NCBI GenBank assembly: GCA_964551015.1
Contig: CAZKBP010000003.1
Span: 124,001 to 188,000 of the forward strand
From: CAZKBP01 sp964551015
Lineage (GTDB): Bacteria; Bacteroidota; Bacteroidia; Cytophagales; Microscillaceae
Reading direction: 5' to 3'
Length of the DNA: 64,000 nt
Shown: positions 8,989 to 17,221 of the stretch, piece by piece
Position numbering within the stretch: position 1 is the stretch's first letter
Layout of the letters: each line of letters opens with the position of its first letter
The notes under the pieces: generated by a model
The model's database searches: none
Told to the model about the DNA's origin: nothing
The model's input: only the letters and a program-made list of their open reading frames with translations
Made by a program: the position numbers and the translations under genes

Positions 8989-9570
8989 ATGAAAAATCTA
9001 TTATTGATTAGTTGGCTATTCATTTTTGTGAATGCTACTTTTTTGCAAGCTCAAGCCCAAGAAAAAGACGTAATAATAACAGTAGATAAGGTTCCCGAAC
9101 CCCAAGGAGGGATGAAAGCTTTCTACCAGTTCATCAGCAGGGAGCTTCAATATCCTAAATTAGCACGTCGAATCGGGATTGAGGGACGAGTCATCGTGCA
9201 AATGGTCGTTGAAAAAGATGGTAGTATCAGCAATCTACAGCTCCTTACGAGCATCGGAGGAGGTTGCGACGAAGAGGCGCTACGTGCTGTAGCTGCTTCA
9301 CCCAAATGGATACCCGGTGAACATAAAGGCAACAAAGTGGCCGTGAGAATGGCCGTACCGATTATGTTCAAATTGGACGGAGAAAATCAAAACCCACTTC
9401 TAGTGGTCAATGACCAGGTAATTGGGCGTTTAGAAGATAGCCGGGATTATCTAGCTCAACTCAAAGCAGATGATATCATCGCGGTGAGTCGTTTAAATCA
9501 GAAAGAAACGAAAAAGCGATACCAAGAGAAGGCAAAAGATGGAGCAGTTATTATCTTGGTGGCAAGATAA
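8989..9570 (+). CDS. Exported TonB C-terminal-domain protein with plug-like tail
   Basis: A 193-residue protein. The signal peptide is 1-24 (ends 'LQAQAQ') with no retained transmembrane anchor. Residues 38-128 are a TonB C-terminal domain: 'LQYPKLARRIGIEGRVIVQM', 'VEKDGSISNLQLLTSIGGG', 'DEEALRAVAASPKWIPG'. The tail (135-193), 'PLLVVNDQVIG' then 'LKADDIIAVSRLNQKE' and 'KDGAVIILVAR', follows the pattern of the short plug-like unit of SusC-type receptors ('PLVVVDG...L.pddIesIeVLK...nGVIIIT'). A secreted TonB domain cannot transduce ExbB/D energy itself, so it may bind partners in the periplasm. The neighbouring barrel gene is 127 nt downstream. Confidence 0.85.
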   Translation: MKNLLLISWLFIFVNATFLQAQAQEKDVIITVDKVPEPQGGMKAFYQFISRELQYPKLARRIGIEGRVIVQMVVEKDGSISNLQLLTSIGGGCDEEALRAVAASPKWIPGEHKGNKVAVRMAVPIMFKLDGENQNPLLVVNDQVIGRLEDSRDYLAQLKADDIIAVSRLNQKETKKRYQEKAKDGAVIILVAR

Positions 9571-9697
9571 AGATTTTGACCCAAAGCCTGTTCCCCGACA
9601 GTATCTCCTTGACCATTATTTGGACTGAAATTTCTGTAAAGAAATACTAGCCTTCTACGGTATTTTTCACTATCTTGAGTAAAAACCATAATAGTCT

Positions 9698-10471
9698 ATG
9701 AAAAAATACTACCTCTTATTGATTTGCGGACTATTTTTATGTCCGATGGGAGTACAGGCACAACTAGAGTTGGGTCTGGGCTATGATTACGCACAACCCC
9801 TAGGAGGGATGTCTCTCAACATCACGCAAGTACACGGGCTAAGCCTCTACGGGCGGTACCATCTGCCCAACTCGCCCATCGCCTTGGGGGCTGAGATCAA
9901 CTATGGTCATTATGGTCATCAGAAAAGTCGCCAATTTTACACCTTCAATGACGGAAGTCAAGTAGAAACAGATGTGCACGTCAATAATAACATCGCTTCC
10001 CTCAACCTGACCGCCCAGATTGATCTGCTCCAAAAAGGAGCCGTCATTCCTTATTTCTTAGTCAAAAGTGGGGCAAGCTTTTTCTACACCGATCTGAGAA
10101 TTGACGATCCCACTGACCGCTCCGACTGTGAGGTACTCGAGCAGGATTTATTGCAATCTGACTGGTCGGTTACGGCTTCTACTGGTTTAGGCTTTCGCTG
10201 GGATTTGGCCTCGCTGGTTTCTAAATGGAATCAAAACACATTTTTTGTAAATTTTCAGGCTGAATATCAGGTCGGCTCCACTGTGAATTATATGAGTGTG
10301 GATCGCCCTAATCGGCAGAACCGCCCCCGAGGAGACGTAGAAGCTAGTTTTGTAAATAGCCAAACGCAGGTAGTCCATCGGCATCACGTAGGTCATGTTT
10401 ATCAAAGTTCGCTCGAGATGCTGCGCTTTCGTTTGGGGATGAGCGTGAACATCAATAACCTGTGCAATTGA
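9698..10471 (+). CDS. Outer-membrane beta-barrel protein (PorT/OMP_b-brl type)
   Basis: A 257-residue protein with a signal peptide (1-21, ends 'GVQAQ') and a series of amphipathic strands with alternating polar/aromatic residues ('GLGYDYAQPLGGMSLNI', 'LSLYGRYHLPN', 'LGAEINYGHYGHQ', 'FVNFQAEYQVGSTVNYM'). The protein closes with 'LRFRLGMSVNINN', the typical last strands of small Bacteroidota barrels. The function is unknown. Two Cys occur, at 'RSDCEVLEQ' and near the C-terminus. It sits 127 nt after the TonB-C protein with no terminator seen between, so co-transcription is possible. Confidence 0.8.
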   Translation: MKKYYLLLICGLFLCPMGVQAQLELGLGYDYAQPLGGMSLNITQVHGLSLYGRYHLPNSPIALGAEINYGHYGHQKSRQFYTFNDGSQVETDVHVNNNIASLNLTAQIDLLQKGAVIPYFLVKSGASFFYTDLRIDDPTDRSDCEVLEQDLLQSDWSVTASTGLGFRWDLASLVSKWNQNTFFVNFQAEYQVGSTVNYMSVDRPNRQNRPRGDVEASFVNSQTQVVHRHHVGHVYQSSLEMLRFRLGMSVNINNLCN

Positions 10472-10506
10472 TCTTACAGAAATAATTAGTTTTCTTATTT
10501 TTTTAT

Positions 10507-10550
10507 GAAAATTCCTTGATTTGTCTGGTGAGTCAAGGAATTTTCTTTTA
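10507..10550 (+). terminator. Rho-independent terminator after the beta-barrel gene
   Basis: Perfect 13-bp stem GAAAATTCCTTGA/TCAAGGAATTTTC (10507-10519/10533-10545) with a 13-nt loop, followed by TTTTAT. Confidence 0.9.
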
Positions 10551-10598
10551 TATTGAATGGAAATAATACACTAATTTTCCATTTAAATCCAAAAAAGA

Positions 10599-11498
10599 AT
10601 GAGAACCTCCTTTCAAACCACCAACGGAACGGGGCTAAACTACCAATCCCCTCCCATGATTCTCTGGCAAAAAGCTAAAAAATACGGAATTTGGAACCCC
10701 GCCGATCTGGATTTCTCCCAAGATGCTCAAGACTGGCAAACGCTCAACGATGAAGAAAAAAAGTATATTTCCCGCCTTGTTTCACAATTTCAAGCGGGTG
10801 AGGAAGCTGTAACGCTTGATCTCTTGCCCCTCATCATGACCGTAGCCAAAGAAGGAAGGCTGGAGGAAGAAATGTTCTTGACCTCCTTCTTGTGGGAAGA
10901 AGCCAAACACGTGGAAGGCTTCAATCGCTTTATCCACGAAGTAATCCAACCCCAAGGAGATTTGAGTGAATATTTGATGCCTTCTTATCAAAAGATTTTT
11001 TATGAAATGTTGCCCGACGCGCTCAACGCGCTACTAGTGGATGCCTCCCCTGTGAACCAAGCCAGGGCTTCGGTAACCTACAACATGGTGGTAGAAGGCG
11101 TACTGGCCGAAACCGGATACCACTCGATGTTCATGCTTTTGACTGATCATCAGATTATGCCCGGCCTTTCAGAATTTGCCAATAAACTCAAACAAGATGA
11201 ATCTCGCCACGTAGCCTATGGGGTATTTCTGATCTCTCGCTTGGTAGCTGAACACGGGGATGAGGTTTGGCAGGCCGTAGAGGAACAGATGCACATGGTC
11301 ATGCAGCCTGCTATGTCCTTGATCGAGGAAAGTTATGCCGAATACGAAGTCATTCCTTTTAATGTAGACCCTGAGTTTTATAAGGCATATGCCCAAGACC
11401 AGTTTGAGAAACGCTGGGCTAGGATTGAAAGAGCCCGCCACCAAACCTTAGATGAGATTTATAAAGTAGCCAAAGAAGCTGAGCCTGTATCTTCCTGA
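10599..11498 (+). CDS. R2-like ligand-binding oxidase (R2lox)
   Basis: A 299-residue ferritin-like protein of the ribonucleotide reductase R2 superfamily. All six metal ligands are visible: E68 ('QAGEEAVTLDL'), E101 and H104 ('WEEAKHVEGF'), E166 ('VTYNMVVEGVLAETGYH'), E201 and H204 ('DESRHVAYG'). The pair V71 and Y161 sits exactly where R2lox forms its Val-Tyr ether cross-link. The length also fits R2lox (about 300) rather than class I NrdB. Family members assemble a Mn/Fe cofactor, bind a long-chain fatty acid-like ligand and are proposed two-electron oxidases; the physiological substrate is unknown. There is no NrdA nearby, which supports a non-RNR role. It is monocistronic, with terminators on both sides. 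Confidence 0.93.
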   Translation: MRTSFQTTNGTGLNYQSPPMILWQKAKKYGIWNPADLDFSQDAQDWQTLNDEEKKYISRLVSQFQAGEEAVTLDLLPLIMTVAKEGRLEEEMFLTSFLWEEAKHVEGFNRFIHEVIQPQGDLSEYLMPSYQKIFYEMLPDALNALLVDASPVNQARASVTYNMVVEGVLAETGYHSMFMLLTDHQIMPGLSEFANKLKQDESRHVAYGVFLISRLVAEHGDEVWQAVEEQMHMVMQPAMSLIEESYAEYEVIPFNVDPEFYKAYAQDQFEKRWARIERARHQTLDEIYKVAKEAEPVSS

Positions 11499-11511
11499 TT
11501 AGATAACTTCC

Positions 11512-11543
11512 AAAAGCCTGAGTACTTCACTTGGGCTTTTATT
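11512..11543 (+). terminator. Probable terminator after the R2lox gene
   Basis: AAAAGCC (11512-11518) pairs with GGCTTTT (11534-11540), followed by ATTTA. The stem is short and the T-run is interrupted. It abuts the end of the convergent T9SS gene and could serve both. Confidence 0.55.
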
Positions 11544-14500
11544 TACGGTAAAAGAATAATTTTTTTGAAAATTTTCCCCACGCGTAGAGAGTAAACTCCT
11601 GCTTCTAAGCTATTTAAGTCAAGCCTAAACTTGGCATACCCCTCAGAAATTTGCCCTTTCTTGCTCACCATACCCTGCGCATTGTAGAGTTGCCAAGAGA
11701 TGGGCTGATTAATTTTTCCAGAAAAGGCTAAATGGACTACGCGATGACTCGGATTAGGGAACACGAGCAAATCGCTCTCTTCCAGGGCTGCCAAATCCAA
11801 ATTGCCCTTGGGATGTTGAAAACGATTTGAAGAAGACTCAATCGTGAAATTAATCAAAGCAGAATCTGCCTGATAAATTTCCTTACTATCTTCTCCCTGT
11901 AAGAAAGCCAAAAGAAAGAAATTTCCTACCTCCAGCGTGAGATAGGGAGACCAGGCGATAGTGGTGTCCAAAGACAAACTGTCCAAATCTTCTCTGGTGA
12001 AGCGAAAGGCACCCGCGGCATTAGGAATTAACTTCCGAACCACATTGTTGAAAGTGTCCCTGACCTGCACTTGTACCACTGCTAGCTGTAAGACCAGAGG
12101 CTCCGCGATTGAGGCTGTATCTCTACGTAAGATCTTCAAATGGGCAGCTAATTCGCTATTACTCTCCCCTAATTCAGGGAGCACTTCTACATCAAAAAGG
12201 GGACGAGCCAGCGTTCGTTGGTTCTGAAAAGCAACTCCCCAATCCGCCAACGGGCGAAGGTCAGGATCGCTAAGCCCGTCTATTACGGTACGAGGTAGTT
12301 CGGCTACACCGTACTGCAAAGCACGAGCGCTGACCTCGCCCCGGTTATCTTGGTTAAAAATCAGATCTGTGTCTTCATTTTCAGGAAAATTAACGTGATA
12401 GCGAATATCCACCGTATTGGTAGAAGTACCATCTTGGACAATATTTTCCAGAGCCTGAGTTTCTGCCTGTAAAGCCTCCGAAGAGGCTAAAAAGCGACTA
12501 TTGGTAAAATGCTCCATCACCACTAAGCGGTCCCTTTCGGATACCGTGAAATTATCAAAAGCAAAACCATTGGGACTTTCTATCACGTTACCGTCATTGC
12601 TACCAAAGGCCATGCGAAATCTAACCACTTGGTCGCTCTGTGAAGCTAAATCAGCCACGATTTGATCCAAATCATAGGCCGCCGAGGTACCAGTCGTATC
12701 CTGACCTGACCAGCCTACATTAAAGGTGTTGGCAGAGCCACGGGGAAGGTCTGGATTACCGATAATGCCCTCGGAGTTGTACCAGTTTTTGCCATCGAGC
12801 ACCCTTCTGGTGGTTCCGTCTACCCGACCGAGTACTTTCCATTCACCTGTTTCTGTATTATCGGTGTTATATAAGATCACCACTCCATCTGCACGAGGGT
12901 CAGTGTCTACCCAATAGTCCAGAGAAAGCATGGGGCGACGCAAGCTACCAAAATCATAGCAGGGACTTTCTATATAAGATTGTTCCTGATTGGCGTAGCT
13001 GATCTCAGAATTAGCCAAATTCAGATCTGTAATCCAGAGGGAATCATTGAGATTCGCCAGACGAGGTGCATTCGGAAATCCGTGTCGCCAACTCACGCTG
13101 ACGGTATCTCCGGGAAACCATCCGCCACTGCTTTGATTAAAATTTTCTGTATTAGGAAAATTACGGATAGTAGGAAATACATTGACCAATTTAGTCACAG
13201 TACTATCGCAGTCATCGGTGCGCACCGTAAGACTTACTCGGTATGCACCAGGTTGGTTATAAATGTGTGGGATCATCTCAGGGCCACTCATATAGCTGGT
13301 ATCTTGACCGTCTCCAAAATCAATCGTAGAGGAGGTGATGTTGCCTATATCTACGGTGGAAGAGTCAATAAAAATGACTGGATCATTTACGCATAAATTT
13401 TCAAAGGTAAAAATTGGCTCTGGGCGAGGATTGATGTTAATTTGATCGCTAAATAGAAAGGTGCAACCGTTGTCTAAGTCCCTGACGATTAGGTTAATAT
13501 CAAAAGCCCCCGAGGCCAGATAACGATGTGCCGGATTTTGCTTTTCTGATGCACGACCGTCGCCGAAGTCCCAAATCCATTCCCAATTCGCAGGAGAAGC
13601 ACCACCCGTGGGAGTAGCGGTAAACTGGGTAAGATCGCCCAGGCAAGCTTCGGCCACGGTGACATCTACGACCGGAGAAGCTATTACGGTTACATCCAGT
13701 TCAGTTTCGCTACAGCACCCGCCTTGTGTATAAAGATAGCGGATGGTATGATCTCCTAACGAAACCATACCTGGATCAAAAATCTGATCTTCGGTCACAA
13801 GTGTATCGTCTATATAAAATTCACCCCCGAAAGGAAGGCCGAGCAGAGCGGCAGGCGTATCATCACTGCAAAATTCCTGGCCATTGCTAAGGCTGAAAAT
13901 AAATGGGGAGATAGACCCTCTCAGGAAAAAATCTTGATTTGCCACCAAGATCCCGTTTTCCCTTACCTCCAAATTATAAACTTGGTTGGGCGCAAGGTCA
14001 AGTTCACTCGGGTCTAAAAGAAACTCATTCTCATTTCTGGGGAGGGCTGAGCCATTCAGTAAAACACTGGCATTATCTACATCAGAGACTACACCTGCTA
14101 CAATGGTAATGTCGTAAGTCTCATTGGCACAGGTATTGCCACTCTCACTCTGTCTCTGTGTAATCTGACAAATTTCGTCGGGGAGATTAAGTACTCGATC
14201 CGAACGCACGATCGTAATAGTACCCGTGATAGTAGTTTTGCCATCCGAAAAATTGACTGTTACCCGAATTTGATCTCCTTCAAAAGGACGATACTTGAAG
14301 ACATTGGTCCTTGTATCCGTGTCACTTTCATCACTGCCTTCTCCCATTACTGAAAAGTCGTAACTGCTTTGGCCGGGAGGCAAGGCCACAAAAGCTACCT
14401 CTTCACTAGCTTGATCCGCACCATCTGGGAAATTTACCAACAAATTGGCATTGTTGCCTTCCACAAAAACATCCCCCGCAACCAAGAAAGCGGGCGGGGA

Positions 14501-15295
14501 GTCATCATCTAGGATGGTATAGGTAAATTGCGAAGTAGTCCCTACCTGATAATTTGTTCCAGATTCAATAGTTAAAACTACGGTTCGGTTATTTTCAGGA
14601 TCATTGTTGCCGTTAATTCTTAGGGTGAAGGTTTTGGATAAGCCATCAGAACTATTGAATTCAAGTGTATTGCCTACATCTAAACCATTAAGAGCAAAAT
14701 CAGCACCACCCGCTGTCCCACCTGTGCCGATATTTACTTGGAAAGTCCTAGCCGAGTTTAAATTTCTTGTCAAAGTGATTGTAATGTCTGTAGATCCATT
14801 GTCCCCTTCATTTCCAGAAGTCGTACTGCCAGAAATGGTAATAATGGGAGGGGGGTCATCATCTTCCACAGTGAGGGTATGTTCGTCTCTGTTATTGGTA
14901 GTATTGACATTTGAGCCAGTGAGTGTGATGACCAAATCCTCGTCTGGTTCGTCTACGGGATCATCTATGATAGTTACAGTGAAACTTCCTCCATTTGCGC
15001 CCTCAGGAAGTGTAAGGGTATAATCATTGGAGTTAGCGGGCACATTGGTGGCACCGGTGATTGTATATTCGTTACTATTCAAAGTACCTGAGACCTCGAA
15101 GGTGACCACAAAGCCCCCGGCAGGTGCTAGCCCATTAATTAGGTCAAGTTCGTAAGTAATGGTTTCAGCCGCTCCCTCATTGGTAGATGAGGGAATAGCA
15201 GGAGTGGTTTCAAAACGGACTTGTTGGCCTACTACCTCTAAGGTCGGGAGACAAAGGTTAGTGCTAAGTAATAAGACCCAAACAATATTTTTCAT
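11543..15295 (-). CDS. Large secreted multidomain protein: Calx-beta, PKD, thioredoxin-like region, T9SS sorting domain
   Basis: 1250 residues from the chosen start. An in-frame ATG 60 nt upstream exists, but the signal peptide 'MKNIVWVLLLSTNLCLPTLE' begins at 15295. Two Calx-beta-like repeats follow ('DEPDEDLVITLTG', 'DPENNRTVVLTIESG', each ending in a DDD-type turn), then a HYR/adhesion-like middle region. A PKD domain ('WEWIWDFGDGRASEKQNPAH') is followed by a second PKD-like unit ('STIDFGDGQDTS'). A jelly-roll-like region comes next, then a segment resembling the Omp28 thioredoxin-like fold ('LVVMEHFTNSRFLASSEALQ') without its Cys pair. The end is a type IX sorting domain ('DLLVFPNPSHRVVHLAFSG' ... 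'LEAGVYSLRVG'). By these domains it is exported by T9SS and displayed or released as an adhesin-like protein. Confidence 0.9.
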   Translation of the reverse strand: MKNIVWVLLLSTNLCLPTLEVVGQQVRFETTPAIPSSTNEGAAETITYELDLINGLAPAGGFVVTFEVSGTLNSNEYTITGATNVPANSNDYTLTLPEGANGGSFTVTIIDDPVDEPDEDLVITLTGSNVNTTNNRDEHTLTVEDDDPPPIITISGSTTSGNEGDNGSTDITITLTRNLNSARTFQVNIGTGGTAGGADFALNGLDVGNTLEFNSSDGLSKTFTLRINGNNDPENNRTVVLTIESGTNYQVGTTSQFTYTILDDDSPPAFLVAGDVFVEGNNANLLVNFPDGADQASEEVAFVALPPGQSSYDFSVMGEGSDESDTDTRTNVFKYRPFEGDQIRVTVNFSDGKTTITGTITIVRSDRVLNLPDEICQITQRQSESGNTCANETYDITIVAGVVSDVDNASVLLNGSALPRNENEFLLDPSELDLAPNQVYNLEVRENGILVANQDFFLRGSISPFIFSLSNGQEFCSDDTPAALLGLPFGGEFYIDDTLVTEDQIFDPGMVSLGDHTIRYLYTQGGCCSETELDVTVIASPVVDVTVAEACLGDLTQFTATPTGGASPANWEWIWDFGDGRASEKQNPAHRYLASGAFDINLIVRDLDNGCTFLFSDQININPRPEPIFTFENLCVNDPVIFIDSSTVDIGNITSSTIDFGDGQDTSYMSGPEMIPHIYNQPGAYRVSLTVRTDDCDSTVTKLVNVFPTIRNFPNTENFNQSSGGWFPGDTVSVSWRHGFPNAPRLANLNDSLWITDLNLANSEISYANQEQSYIESPCYDFGSLRRPMLSLDYWVDTDPRADGVVILYNTDNTETGEWKVLGRVDGTTRRVLDGKNWYNSEGIIGNPDLPRGSANTFNVGWSGQDTTGTSAAYDLDQIVADLASQSDQVVRFRMAFGSNDGNVIESPNGFAFDNFTVSERDRLVVMEHFTNSRFLASSEALQAETQALENIVQDGTSTNTVDIRYHVNFPENEDTDLIFNQDNRGEVSARALQYGVAELPRTVIDGLSDPDLRPLADWGVAFQNQRTLARPLFDVEVLPELGESNSELAAHLKILRRDTASIAEPLVLQLAVVQVQVRDTFNNVVRKLIPNAAGAFRFTREDLDSLSLDTTIAWSPYLTLEVGNFFLLAFLQGEDSKEIYQADSALINFTIESSSNRFQHPKGNLDLAALEESDLLVFPNPSHRVVHLAFSGKINQPISWQLYNAQGMVSKKGQISEGYAKFRLDLNSLEAGVYSLRVGKIFKKIILLP

Positions 15296-15545
15296 GGTAG
15301 TAGAAGTAGATAATATTCTGGAAAAGTGTGGTAGATTATGCTTCTCAAAAAACAAGCTATTTCCTAAAGATTTCGTGTTTTTAATCCGAAGATTTTCTCT
15401 GCCAGGTCTGGCTGTTGTGTATGATACAAACTTGGAGAGTTTTGCAAAGAAAAATTTGACAATTTCCTTTTTTGATGCGAATATGCATACGAAAGTAAAA
15501 AAAAAATCTCAAAACATAGGAGTTTTCCCTCAAAATTCTAGATAA

Positions 15546-16337
15546 ATGATTCGTCATACCATTATCTTTTTCTCTCTCTGGTTTTTATGTTTGGCCTGTG
15601 GTACAAATGAAGCTACTCGGGAGCCTGATAATGAGGTTGATAGCACCCGAGAAAAAAATCTAGTAAAAGCCGAAGCTCCTGACGCACAAGATGAGGTGCA
15701 ACTGGGCTATACCTTACCCGGCCTAGACCACGGGCTTTTACAATCTCCCATCAATATTGTCTCCAAGGCAGCCGAAGGGGGGATGCACGAGGTAGCGCTC
15801 CATTATCAATCATCCAAGGAAAAGGTAGCCAATTTGGGGCACACCGTAGAAGTGGATTATGATCCAGGGAGTACCGTCACTTTTGATGGAGCGACCTTTG
15901 ATTTCAAGCAATTTCATTTTCATACGCCAGCCGAGCACCTAATTGATGGCATTACTTACCCCTTGGAGATGCACATGGTACATATCATGGAAAAAGACAG
16001 CATCACGTGGTATTTAGTGATTGGAATTCACTTCAAAGAAGGAGATGAAAATGCTTTCTTATCAGAATTTTTAGATGCTATCCCCACCCAAGCCGGGCAA
16101 ACCAATGAACTTCCCGAAAAGGAACTCAATGTGGAAGAACTGCTCATGCAGGATTATGATGATTATTATCATTATCGGGGCTCATTAACCACGCCTCCCT
16201 TCTCAGAAACCGTAGAATGGGTCATTCTCAAAAATATCTTCGAGGCTTCTCCCGAGCAAATCCAACGGATTAATAGCTTTGAAGGCAACAACGCCCGACA
16301 TATTCAGGCACGCTACGGGAGAAAAATAGAGGGTTGA
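15546..16337 (+). CDS. Alpha-carbonic anhydrase, predicted lipoprotein
   Basis: 263 residues. The signal peptide ends in a lipobox-like 'CLAC' with C18 as the lipidated residue. The catalytic core has zinc ligands H124, H126 ('FKQFHFHTPAEH') and H143 ('LEMHMVH'), the proton-shuttle His H99 ('NLGHTVEV'), 'QSPINI' at 67-71 and 'YHYRGSLTTPPFSETVEW' with the conserved Thr of the active site. It catalyses CO2 hydration to bicarbonate in the periplasm or at the outer membrane. The usual N-terminal block of alpha enzymes (W-Y-x-G...GPxxW) is missing: the mature protein goes from a charged linker straight to 'LGYTLPGLDHGLLQSPINI'. Activity is still likely, since all catalytic residues are present. 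Confidence 0.95.
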   Translation: MIRHTIIFFSLWFLCLACGTNEATREPDNEVDSTREKNLVKAEAPDAQDEVQLGYTLPGLDHGLLQSPINIVSKAAEGGMHEVALHYQSSKEKVANLGHTVEVDYDPGSTVTFDGATFDFKQFHFHTPAEHLIDGITYPLEMHMVHIMEKDSITWYLVIGIHFKEGDENAFLSEFLDAIPTQAGQTNELPEKELNVEELLMQDYDDYYHYRGSLTTPPFSETVEWVILKNIFEASPEQIQRINSFEGNNARHIQARYGRKIEG

Positions 16338-16418
16338 TACCCGTTGAATCAATCAACAGGTAGCAGGCCAATCCCAATGGGTGTTTGTTTCATATAAAAA
16401 CAACCTAATCCGAAAAAA

Positions 16419-17135
16419 ATGGACTTAAAAGCACAAAAAGTACTGATCGTAGGTGGAAGCACCGGAATGGGATTGGCTACGGCCAAAATGGCCGAAAAAG
16501 CCGGAGCTAAAGTTATCATTGCAGGCCATAACGAAGAAAAATCACAAAAAGCTTTGACCGAACTTTCTGATCAGGCACGGGCGGTGTATGTAGATGTAGT
16601 TCAGGAGGGTTCCATCCGAGAGATGCTAACAAAAACAGGCAAACTAGATCATATCTTCGTAACGGCCGCTCCCGGAGGTACTGGAGATTTTAAAGAGGCT
16701 CCCTTGGATATTCAGGAAACTTATATCTACGGGAAGTTCTGGAGCCTCTATCTGCTCACCAAATTAGCCCTGCCGCAAATGCGTGAGGACGGATCGATTA
16801 CCTTCATCACTGGGGGCTTTGCCCAAAGACCTGAGAAAGGAACGGTGCTCGTAACGGCCGCTTTCCAAGCCGTAGAAGGGTTTGCAAGAGCCTTGGCCGT
16901 GGAGTTGGCTCCCCTGCGCTTCAATGTGATCCGCCCCGGCCTGATTGATTCGGGTTTCTGGGATTTTTTAGAGGAAGAAGAAAGACAGCAATTTTTTGAG
17001 AAGACCATCAAAGGCATCCCCTCTGGCCGCAAGGGAGAATCTGAAGACATTGCACACGCTGCTCTTTTCTTGATGAGCAATTCTTACGTAAATGGACAGA
17101 TCATAGAAGTGAACGGAGGGCAATACCTCAGCTAA
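16419..17135 (+). CDS. SDR-fold protein lacking the classical Ser-Tyr-Lys triad
   Basis: 238 residues with a full short-chain dehydrogenase fold. The cofactor motif is 'VGGSTGMGLATA' (11-22), there is an Asp at 'VYVDV' and a typical C-terminus 'YVNGQIIEVNGGQYLS'. Where classical SDRs have Ser and YxxxK, this protein has 'ITGGFAQRP' and 'VLVTAAFQAVEGFARAL': aligning AVEG on the usual KAAVEG puts V145 at Tyr and F149 at Lys. It probably still binds NAD(P), but canonical hydride-transfer chemistry is doubtful. Similar 'TAA(x)QAVEGFxRALA' proteins occur widely and are annotated only as SDR. There is no obvious operon partner. Confidence 0.85.
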   Translation: MDLKAQKVLIVGGSTGMGLATAKMAEKAGAKVIIAGHNEEKSQKALTELSDQARAVYVDVVQEGSIREMLTKTGKLDHIFVTAAPGGTGDFKEAPLDIQETYIYGKFWSLYLLTKLALPQMREDGSITFITGGFAQRPEKGTVLVTAAFQAVEGFARALAVELAPLRFNVIRPGLIDSGFWDFLEEEERQQFFEKTIKGIPSGRKGESEDIAHAALFLMSNSYVNGQIIEVNGGQYLS

Positions 17136-17221
17136 GATCACAACAATTTGTTCATACTCCGTGCACAACTGCCTTAGACGCGGGTACGTTCTTTAGAAGA
17201 TACTTAACCAAATGTTTTATC

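Noticed and set aside
13100..15023. Several open frames on the plus strand inside the large T9SS gene
   Set aside because: They are antisense shadows; the minus-strand frame has complete domains, a signal and a sorting domain.
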